NCBI RefSeq assembly: GCF_964355755.1
Contig: NC_092673.1
Location: 17,427,001-17,491,000 of the forward strand
Direction of reading: 5' to 3'
From: Antedon mediterranea
Lineage: Eukaryota; Echinodermata; Crinoidea; Comatulida; Antedonidae
DNA length: 64,000 nucleotides
This document shows, piece by piece, positions 24,701 through 36,700 of this stretch (within the stretch, counting starts at the first letter, position 1; each line of letters starts with the position of its first letter). A program made the position numbers and the translations under genes. Below the pieces are notes generated by a model that did not search any database, was not told where the DNA came from, and saw only the letters and a program-made list of their open reading frames with translations.

Positions 24701-27700
24701 ATGAGAAATTTACACATGTTTCTTTAAACTATGCTATAAAGTTCTCATCATATTTCTTTGTGAGCTACTGCACCATTGATGCTTTCATATTTGCTGGTGT
24801 GTGTCTTAAATTGTTATCAATCGACATTAAATTTATATCTTTAGGTTTTGTCAACAGTTGAGAAGTCATTTGAACAATCTAAAGATGGCGGTAGAAGTGG
24901 GATTCCATTCAAGAGATGCATTCCTTGTCAGTGTAGTGATCAATTAGACAAGAAGCATTTTCAAATTCTTAAAGATTTCCAATGCAGGAAGTTAACGTGC
25001 ACAGAAACTGGCAAGGCTATCACGATGGATGTCACATGTTATAAGCGGCTGTTTGGAGGTAAGAGTAATTAAATTTATTTATTTTTATTAAGTACATTTT
25101 CATTAATACACTACTTTCTTCATGAATGACTCTCACTCATCCCTACGGGTGCAGGTCAAGTCGGCCCTAAACCGTCTCGGCCAAAGTCAAGTCGGCCCCA
25201 CGTTAAGTCGGCCCCAAGTCAACTCGGCCTCACGTCAACTCGGCCAAAAACTAATCGGTCAACTCGGCCACAATAAAGTATGGAACGCAAAAAGTGCTTA
25301 ATATTATTATGATTCTTATACTATCCACGCTTTAAAAAAAATGAAGAAATAAAAAAAATATAATATAATTAAATAATATCATATAAAAAAATGAACTCAT
25401 TGCCGATATGAATATAAGTACCCGCGTGTTACAAAAACACGTGCAGGTACCGCCCCGGTACCGCATTTTAGTAAATCGAAGACGGAGGCCTACGTTCCAC
25501 CATTTGACCATAGAAAAAATGATCGTACATCGTTTTTGTCCATGATTTGCGTTAAAAAAAAAGGGGAATCCCCCGGTCAGTGAAAACACGTAGGTATCGA
25601 AAAAGCTGCCAAAGGCGCAGGGAGGCGCAGCTACGAATTGTTTTCAATTGTGTAATTTGAAATTTTATTAAACGCAAATAAAGGAAAGTTGGTGAAATCA
25701 TTACTATTTTTTTTGCTAAATATATTATTGTCTAAATATTAATATTCATTAAAAGTCAGAATTATTTATAGTTAAAAAATTGTGAAGAAATATTATTTTA
25801 TCAATCCCCTTCATTTGCACTTTTTGCGTTCCATACTTTAACGGGGCCGAGTTGACCGATTATTTTTTGGCTGAGTTGACGTGAGGCCGAGTTGACTTGA
25901 GGCCGAGTTGACTTGAGGCCGAGTTGACTTGAGGCCGAGTTGACTTGAGGCCGAGTTGACTTGAGGCCGAGTTGACTTGGGGCCGACTTGACTTGGGGCC
26001 GACTTGACTTGGGGCCGACTTGACTTTGGCCGAGACGGTTTAGGGCCGACTTGGATCGAAATCATCCCTACAGCACAGGAAACTGAAAAACAAAAGGCTA
26101 TTTCTGTTCTATAAACAATTTGTGACCTATTTGTGCAAAAATTGACATGTTTAAATAATTATAGAATAGAGAAAGAGGATACTTTACCGTATTTGAAAAT
26201 AGACATATTTGATAATATACTTCCAGTAGTAGTACAACATAATCATTGTTGATAATATATACATTGTTACAACATAATCATTGCTGTGATATCTTCATTC
26301 CTCTCAGTAGTAGTACTAGCAGAATCATTATTGATAATCTATACTTTGTTACAACATGCTGCTATTAGCTGTGATATCTTCATTCCTCTTACCAGTAGTA
26401 GTACTATCTGAATCATTATTGATAATCTATACATTGTTACAACATGCTGCTATTAGCTGTGATATCTTCATTCTTCTTACCAGTAGTAGTACTATCAGAA
26501 TCATTATTGATAATCTATACATTGTTACAACATGCTGCTATTAGCTGTGATATCTTCATTCCTCTTACCAGTAGTAGTACTATCAGAACCATTATTGATA
26601 ATCTATACATTGTTACAACATGCTGCTATTAGCTGTGATATCTTCATTCCTCTTACCAGTAGTAGTACTATCAGAATCATTATTGATAATCTATACATTG
26701 TTACAACATGCTGCTATTAGCTATGATATCTTCATTCCTCTTACCAGTAGTAGTACTATCAGAATCATTATTGATAATCTATACATTGTTACAACATGCT
26801 GCTATTAGCTGTGATATATTGTTTCGGTATCTTTTATTCATCAAGTATATATGCACAAATTTGATACTGCAACAAAAAATGTGACATGACAACAAAAAAT
26901 TAGAATTGTTCGTAATTCAATAAAGTTAATCTTATTTTGAATTTACATATCCCAACAAACATAATACAAAACATAAAGATAGTCAAGTATCAACTTCCTG
27001 GGAAAATTGAGATCTATGTTACTATGTTGGATGTATTATGTTCGTAACAGTTGTACTGCTGGGGCTTCCTTATCTCATTCTCATTCTTTCTTGGAGATCC
27101 AAGAAACATTTATTATATATGGCCTTTGGCCCAAATAATATACAATGTAATACAATATTAAATAAATATCAGTTGAGTGCGTTTAAAAATTCTGTTCTAC
27201 GTTTAAATGAAAAAAATAAATATTTTCCAAGTTTAACAATAATATCAGTATTTGTAGTAGACATAAGATAAATATATTTTAATTTAGTTGGGTTGTTTGT
27301 ATAAAAGGAAAACATATATTTAGTTCTAATATCTGAATAAAATGGACAAACTAAAGTGAAATGATATTCATCTTCAATTGATTGTAAAGCACATAATTTG
27401 CAATCTTTCATTTCTATTTATACAATTCCATCTTCCTTTTTCAATTTCTAATTCTAAAATTCCTAGTCGTATCTTAGTCATAATTTGTCTATGTTTGTAA
27501 TTTGTTACTTTTGTTAGATATTCTTCAATTCCAAACTTATATTTAACGTGCTTGTAATATTGGAGCTTAGAGTGTAGCCTAGTATCTTCGTAGAATTTCT
27601 GTCGTTCAATGTCTGTAAGCCTTTGTTTAAAATTTGAAATAAAAGTATATATATTATTAACCTGTTGTGAGTACCATAATATGTTACCAAATCCATTTAT

Positions 27701-30700
27701 GCATAGTATTTGTTTTACGTCATTGGCCCAACATTGCTCATTTCTTTGAGCTTTTCTATATTGAAAATCATAACATTGTTTAATAAATTTGTCATTATCC
27801 ATTTGGATTACTCTAAGCCAATAACGAATTATATTAATGATAATTTGAATTTGGATAGTGAATCTTCCACATTCTCCTCTCACTGCAACACTTGGTGCAG
27901 AATTACCTATTCCTAGAATGTATTTACAGAATCTTAGATGAACTTTCTCTAATACTGATATATCATTTAAACCCCATATTTCGCTACCATAAAGTAAGAT
28001 TGGCATAATCTTAACATCAAATATATGGTTCCATATATTAACTTGGAGGTTACCAAAACGTCTATGGGTCAATCCTTTTAATGCGAACAAAGCCTTATTA
28101 GCTTGTTGACAATTGTATTCTTTGGCTTTATTCCAATTACCATTTGAGTTGAAAACAACTCCTAAATATTTAAAGGATTTGACAATGTCAACTGTATTTC
28201 CATTGTAATTCCATTTTTCAAATTTGTTAAGATTACCACCATTCTTAAACACCATAATATTACTCTTGTTAACATTGACAGTATCATTAATAAAAACATT
28301 AAATAAAAAGGACGAGAGTGGCGAACCCTGTTGTATACCTATTAGACATTTGAAAGAATTACTAATGTTGCCGTCGACCTTAACATGTGCTGATAACTTA
28401 TTGTACATTGAATTAATAACGTTTAACATTTTTCCTTTTACTCCTGAATTTTTTAGTTTTATGTGAAGATATTGATGTCCTACGGAGTCAAAGGCTCGTT
28501 TAAAATCAATGAAAGCAACATATACTTTCCCACGTTTTTTTCCTAGGTATTTATTAATGATTGTGTTAAGAATAAATACATTATCCGATGTTCTGAACCC
28601 CTTTCTAAAACCGGCTTGTTCCTGATGTAGAATGTTATTATCTTCTGCCCAAAATTGTAATCTTTTATTGATAATATGTAGGAAAATTTTAGCAAAAACG
28701 GGAATAAGTGATATTCCTCTATAATTCTCTGGTTGTTCTTTGTCACCTTTTTTAAATATTGGGACAATAAGGCTGGTTGCCCATTGCTGTGGAAACTGTC
28801 CTGTATTATAAATTATATTATATAATTTTGTTATTAGATTGATTACATTTTGAGGTGAGTGTATAAAAAGTTCTGGTAATAATCCATCGATTCCAGGTGA
28901 TTTACCTGTTTTTTGGGATTTAATGGCATGAATTACCTCATCTACTGTAATGTCATTATTTAGGTTAGGTTCGTTTTCATTTACAGCAGGTTCATCATTA
29001 ATGATACTTTCTACATTTTGATTATCAACGACCAGCGATGACAGACTAGCGCTCTGCACATGTGGTGTGGGTCAATCTTCCAAATGACGTTCGTAACAGA
29101 AATTCACTTTGCTTGGTAGATTAAAACAACAGTATTGCAACAATTTAAAAACGTGCAGTATTATAGCAGATTAAAAATACAAGATAAAAAGTTAAAAATA
29201 CTGTTAAAAATGTAAAACTATTAAAAATTGCATGCACTAGCTGTGATATCTTCATTCCTTGGATGAAATTGAAACTACTTATTTATGCTATACAGGCCCG
29301 TATGCAGCATTTATAATGGGGGGGGGGGGGCTGCGAGCGAAGCGAGCAACAATGGCTGGGAGCCAGGGGGCCGCCAAGGGACCCCGGTCAGGGTCCAGGG
29401 GCCGAAGGCTGCGGCAAAATCTGCGTTATTTGACGTTCTAAAGATTGATTTAAGACTCTTTGTTGTGGCTTGGGCTATTTCAACGATGGACACCAGAACT
29501 TAACGCTTTCATGATGTTTAAAGGCCAACTCAGACAGCGTCAGACGCTGTCTGAGTTGGCCTTCCTTCTCTTGTTTAGGCGCCGTATTTGATAGTGTCTG
29601 TATTTCCAGACACGTCTTTACCACCGCCGGTTAAGTTGTCTGTATTTCGAGCAAACACTTTACCGCGTACCGCGTACATGAAGCGCTAAGCTATTGCTTG
29701 TCGTCACATGATCGACTGCGCATGTTTTACATCGAGTTTGTAGTCAGTTCAGATTCCGTAATTTAATTACCGGTATTTTTTCATTTTATATTAACATATT
29801 TTTGTTTGTATACCATTGATAATGTAAATTTTGTATATAATGATATTGTCTTTAGTTAAACAAGACAAGAAAAAATACCAACCGAGGAAATAGTGGACCT
29901 TTTGGGACTTGGGTGGGGGTGCGTTTGCACCCAACGCACCCCCCCCTGGATACGGACCTGCTATATAAATTTGCAAAGAATAGTTATTTTAGGTGCCGTC
30001 CGTCATGTTTGTATAAGAATCTCAAATACAAAGAGCATCTACTACTATATCAATATATGCAGTGGAAGGAACAGTGATGCTACACCAAATGAATAATTAT
30101 CAATTCAAAAGTCAGATAAAACCATTTGTACTTAAAAGTATTACTAGAACAAACTACAGTAGAACAGCACTCCGAGAGTGCATACCTCCGCCTACTGTAA
30201 AATTTTCCTACATAAGATTTCACCAAAAACAAAAATGTTTGTGTCTTAATGCTGCTGTGTGTGATTTCACTACAACCATGTGTATGCGAATTTGGTGTAA
30301 AGGTTATGTAACAATTAAGCTTTTCAACTAACAATTGTTTCAGTTGACTAACAATAGAACAGCAACACCAATAATAAACAGATGAATTTGAAAAGAAATA
30401 GGTTTTTAAAACTAATCATATCAAAAACCTGTACATTAAATCAAATTGTGTTTTAAAATTACAAATCAAAAATTATAACTCTTGCCTCTTGTGCAAAAAT
30501 GAAGTTTTTTGGACAAGTCGTTCTCAAGAAAATGCAATTTCTGTTTACTTGTTTACTTTAAGACTGCTCGCCGGCTTTTGACACTAGCAGGTCTGAAAAT
30601 AATTCTAAAAAGTCGTCCAGAATTAAGATCCTGGTCCAGATTGTCTCCAAAATTTAATGGAGTAGTCCTTGACCACATATCTATCTGTATTTTCATTTTT

Positions 30701-33700
30701 GTAAACATCTTGCAATAACTGTAACAGACAGACAGACAAACAGACAGACACACAAGATCAACTACATATAGACCAGCAGCCCAGAGACATTTGTGTGTAG
30801 GGTGCCACCTCAAGTGAGTCAAAGAAAATGTGAGTCTGTCGGTTACCCCCTGCTGCGTATAGAATTGGGGGACCACAAAAGGTGCTTAAAAAATGGTACC
30901 AGATAGACGAGAGAGATACCACCTAATTTCACCACCATGCGATGCCCATTGACATCCTCATACCAAATTCACAAACGACATTTTATCCGCTGCAATAGGC
31001 CCTCCAGATATGGAGGACCTAAAACACGGAGATAGCATAGATGAGTGAGATAACACTCACAAATAATGCCAAATGAACAAGTTGAGTAGTGTTATACAAT
31101 ACCAAATGGGTAACGACAGACTAATTGTCCGCTGCACCGCAAGTACCAGACACATTAAAATTTAACTAGAGACCCTCCCTTCCCCCCAAATAGGCTATCT
31201 TATATATTGTAGATACCACCAGCAACCAATTTGATTTCATTTAGCGCATTGTAAGGAATACCAAATGACCTATTACAGACCACTTATACACTTGGTCCTG
31301 ACAGACCCCGCTAAAGTTTGACTAAAGTTCCTGGAGCAGATTCCTTAATAATAGAATTAATGTGCCTTTTTACATCCTCACAGCTAAAAAACTACAAATC
31401 ATTAAATATTTTAAGTCTCAACTGATTGGATTTATCATTGACAACTGCCTCAGCGCCTCTTCTATGACAGGGGATGCAGAGGTGTTAGAGCAAAATTAGA
31501 CTCATAGAAGTCAGTTAATTATAGAATAGATATTATATCACTGGGATTAGAATTCCTTTTACCCTTAGCATTATTTTTTTTATATTTTTTATTTCAACAA
31601 TATTTTACGAGGGTGGTCCATCCAGCCGAAGCTGATCATTAGGGACCCTCACATAATTGCATTCCAGAATTTTCTGGGATTTTTTTCTGTATATAACCTA
31701 TTCGAAGTGGTGAATTTTTTGTTAGCAACATTATTAACAGACGATCTACAAACGAGTGTAGTGTTTTTTGGCAAGTTTATAACATAAAATTATCTGGCCG
31801 GACCTAGGCCTCCCACAGTCTTTCCATATACCAAACCAAAAACATTGTCTGGCATTTGTGCAGTTGCTATTCCACCAGTTTACTGCCTTCCTTGACCTAG
31901 TACTATTTTTAGTGGTACTGGTATCTCAAGAATCATGAATACCAGCAGAAATTTGTTTGCATAAGTTGTCAATAGAGGACTTTTTTTTTAATACTTCAAA
32001 TCCGTAAAGGTCTCATAAGGAATTTGGCCTGTCCTCTTGTTAAAGCAACGGTTGCAAATATATGCAGCCTGTTTCATATCTCAAAAAAGGTTCTCCAATA
32101 TCTTTCAGCAGTGCCGTTCTGGTGCAAAGAATAGGGCCTTGATGTTGTTGCCATCTTGGTCCCAAAGTGTAACAGTATCCCCATGCTTTAGCGCAACACT
32201 CTGTTGACGCATAAACAATCAGCAAGTTACATGTAGTTGTGCTTTGGGTCGAAATTTGGATCATAATTGGATAGGTCATCCTGCATGATGATATGGAAAG
32301 TGGCACCGCAATGAATCATGATAGGTTTTAATACTGTTTTATAAACTGAATCATATGCTGTGAACGTGAATGAATGTTCGGCTTGGCTGCTTAGTTTAGC
32401 ATCAGTGGCCATTTTTATTCGCTTTACACTCTTTGTCATCATGGGTGGCACTATGATAATAATTACGCCATTTGAACAGTTGTGTGTTTTGCTCAGACAT
32501 GCATTCGCTTTATGTTCACTGTCTCCGCAGGAAAAGTATATTATTTATTAAGTTTGGTTTTGCTCTTGTCAGCATCATAATGTTATCAGACAATACATTT
32601 TCCTTACTAAATCTTTTTGTTGCGGTTCTTCAATTCTTCTTCGATTTAGTGTGAATGTCATTTACTCCTGTACTATTCGGTGAGGTTGAATATTTTAAAG
32701 CATGAACTTATTCCATACATATGAGCCTACTATGAATTCATTCACAATCATGATGAACTTTATTCATAAAATGATTTTTTTTAAATAAAATATAAAAACC
32801 ACTTTATAAGACCACGGATTACATTTTCGATTCATCAAAGGAACAAGTATACCAGTAAATCTTATTACAAAACATCTTGGATAAATCTGGATGCTCATAA
32901 ATAAATTTCTAAATTTGAAAATAGTGTATGTTACAGTTTGCAACAACAACATATCTATTTTCTTTGGATTCCTATACAATACAAGTACAGTAATGATATT
33001 TCCTTATACATATTTTTACATTTAGTCCAACAGTTTTGAACATCTTTACAACGTAAAGATATTTTCATACTCATCTTCAATATTACATCTTTCAAAATGG
33101 TAATTTTCCATATATGATGATGCCTTCCATGCAATCCCTGTTAGATGATCTGAGTGTTTGGTGTTCATCCAATAATATGATACCCAAACCCTCCAAATGC
33201 CATATCTTGGTTGTCAATTTTCTTAAGGACAAGTCGGATGATATTATATCGCCTTCTTTTAGTCTGAGTGGTTCCATTTTACAAGTAGTTGATCACATGA
33301 CGCTTCTTGGTGTAATCATTCAAAATGACCTGAAATGGGAACTTAACACTAATAATATTGTGTCTAGAGCTTCTAGACGTTTATTTTCCTTGTGCATTTT
33401 GAAGAAAGCAGGAATCTTAATTAATGATCTGTTGACTGTTTATATGGCGTATATAAGACCTATTTTAGAATATGCTGCCCCTGTTTGGCATGGCGCTATC
33501 ACTAAGGACATGTCCAAGTCTATTGAAAAGGTACAAAAGAGAGCATTGCGTATCATGCTAGGTAACAACTATTTGTGCTATGATCATGCATTGTCTGTTA
33601 CTGGTTTACCTACTCTTGTAGAGAGAAGAAACAAACTTGTGTTGTCTTTCGGGGAAGGCTTATTAAAATCCGAGCTGTTTAGAGAAATACTTCCCCCTCT

Positions 33701-36700
33701 TCATAAGCCAGCTCGGTCTCTCAGAGTCAACCGCTTTCTAGAAGTACCTCATTGTAAAACCAGCAGACTTAGGTCGTCTCCAGTTCCCACCATGGTGGAT
33801 ATAATTAATAGGCACCACTAGCTCTTTTTTAGATATGTAATAAGTGAATGTTTTAAGGTTTTTTATTCATGTATGTTTTTAATTGTATGGTACGATATCT
33901 AATTTTATTAAGATGTTTCTATTTTTATAGCAATTTTAACTAATTTTTAGTCATTTGTAATACATTTCATTTCAGTCCTTGACTGTCGTTTTGTAATATA
34001 TTTTTATATACCGAATAAATAAAAAAAATAAATACATTTTTTCGTATACAAGAAATTAAATAATGCAGGGAGTTAAAAATAAAATTATATTAGCTAATTT
34101 CCAAATTTCATTCCAACTCAATTCATACATATCTTTTCCATTTTTCTTAATTTTTTGATATACATAATTGTTTTCATGATCAGTTCTCAATTAAAATGTT
34201 AGACATCAGTACAAATACATTTTGTTATATATCAGAATATCATAGACATTGGTTGTGGTTGAAAATTTTAGATAGGCCGTGAAAACGTAGTAGCCTACAA
34301 CAACTCTTACTGTAGGCCTAACTAGTTAGTCATAGCCTTTCTAATTTTATTGCAATAATGTCTTGCCTAGAGCATAGTGCATGAGATATTCTACCCAGGC
34401 CTTCACCTATTCTTTACTACTCTGAACTTGTGTGTGCATAGCTAGATCAAATGAAACACAATTATGGAAAAGTCCATTAATTATGGTGATTATTTCGTTT
34501 TAATTACACTTGATACTGTGGTTTATTAAATCACATCCCTACGTCAACAGTCACATATTTCTGTAATCATATAGGCAATAGTTTAAATACATCAAGAAAT
34601 TGGTACGACTTAATTTGGACATGACTATCTTCCAACTCCACTCCCTGAGCCTCAAGTTTATCCATCCCGTAATTGGCGAGTTGCTTGCTGTTAGATTCGT
34701 ATGAAATAAGACCAAACAAAAAAATCATTTATTTTACTTTTTGTTCACTCTCACAAATGTGTTCCTTTAAATATTATTTTGTTATCAGTCGAAAAGGATA
34801 TTCCATTTGCTATTGCTTTTTATAAGAAAGCGTACAATGAAGCCTCAAAGTGATTTAGTATATATTTAGTATACGTCGTATACAAACGTATATAGTATAT
34901 GAATGTATATGAATGTATTTTTTCGACCACTAACATGCATAGCGCCATTGATTTTGTACCTCTGTCTTTGAATTGAAGCTTTATAAATTTTTGATATACT
35001 GTAATAATAATAATAATAACATAGGTTGGTTTTTTGCAAAGGGTTACCTTGGACAACATACTGTACCAGTATATATCTGTCTATATATAAAGATGTGTCA
35101 TCACTATCTTGTTTATATTGAAATGGATTCTATGAATAGTATTGGTACAGTATTATAATTTATTGTATATCTTAAATCCTGTTGAACCAAACTTTTAGAA
35201 CATAATATTGTAATGTTAAATTTAACTGAGGCTAAATAACTATAAAAACAGTACTATGGTCAGATTTAGACTTCCAAGGAGTGAGTGGCTTATATTGATT
35301 AATTATCTCCTGTACAGTACCATGTTGGCTGTAAAGTCTTGTGGTGTAAGTGGTCAATTTCACTTTTTCAGACGTGCAATGTGATACAGAGACTACTGCA
35401 TTTTTCAGTATTCTTAAATAAAGTCTAGCCTAAAATCTGATTAGCAAACACTAGACTTTGTTGTTTTCTTAATCTAGCCATTATCATCAGTCGGATTTTT
35501 AAAATTAACAATTCAGTCAGACAGTTATCATTTATTAAAATAATATATTATATCAAATTTTAAAAAAATGGCCACTGAGCATTACTTTTGTAGCCTACTG
35601 TTTGTATGGTTATGTTCTGTTTTTTTTAAAGGTGAAATAAATTATATGATTTCTTATCAACTATGTCCTATTATTTTATTTACAGGCAGGACAGATTTCC
35701 AAAGTTTTAAAGTTGGTCTCAGTAGATGCTTTGATGATATTATGATGGAAATATACCATTGGCTAAAATTCCTACTATTTGGTCACTTGGGTTTTATTAC
35801 ATATCAAGATTTCAATTACTTGCTCATTGCACTTAAAGACAAAGGTTTTATCTCACCAACCAATGTTTATTTGCTGCTAGAGATTGCACAGCTATCAGAA
35901 ATCAAAGCTGCTGAAGTACTTGTAATACTGTATATGAAAGACAATGTTCAGGACAGGCCTGATACAAGTTTGTCATCTTACAGAAAGCAACTGTTTAAGG
36001 CCCTGAGACTGAGAGAAGAAGACCAAAATACATTACGTGATGTTATTGATTTGTACGAGTTGACAAGTGATGACTTCACCAATATCTGGGATGCAGTTCT
36101 TTATCTGGAGATTAAGAAAGAATTAGCAGATGATTCCGTCAAAATACAAAAGTTTGCAAATTGTCTAAGCACAAGAGCAAGAAACACACTACTTGGTATG
36201 TTATAGAACTATCCTGAAGTTAATTGTTGATGTTATGTTTATTTTAACAAAAAAAGTTATGTAATGGTAATTTAATTTCAATAAAATAATAACACTAATT
36301 TAATTTAAAGTTCAGAATATATTAACTGATTATTTGATTATTTATAGGCAACAGTGAGAAGGACAAGAATGAGACTGCATCTTCAAGTCAACAATTGTTA
36401 CCAACAGAAGGTAATTTTTCATAAAGTAAATTAGAGAATAGTAGGGATAAAAAAAGATTATGAAAATGTGATTTATGATTTCTTTATTATTTATTTATTT
36501 TGATCACTATATTTCAAGAGGGTGTCCCAGCCTGCGTGATTTTATGGGGCCCTCAACAAGACAAAAGGACAAAAACAAAGAATCATAAAAAATTATGATA
36601 TCAACAAGATGATAATGACAAAGAAGTTGATAATGAGAATGATATTCTAACATTTAGTAATTCACATCATATTTTAATACAAAGAATATATTGTTGATTT

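Noticed and set aside
25838-26065. Minus-strand frame of repeated STRPQVNSASSQLG
   Set aside because: Translation of the 16-bp tandem repeat arm of the foldback element.
26356-26808. Four overlapping 62-aa + frames of nearly equal sequence
   Set aside because: Products of the 88-bp minisatellite, each starting 88 bp after the last.
29259-29503. Overlapping G-rich frames on both strands
   Set aside because: Inside the CAGG-ended non-autonomous element, low complexity, no domain.
30553-30876. Minus-strand 107-aa frame
   Set aside because: Includes the (GACA)n tract giving CLSVCLSVC; no recognisable domain.
35568-35685. An ATG and hydrophobic stretch (FCSLLFVWLCSVFF) in frame upstream of exon 26, as a signal peptide of a separate short protein
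   Set aside because: The stretch precedes a strong TTTATTTACAG acceptor whose phase fits exon 25; read as intron. An alternative promoter isoform remains possible but unsupported.
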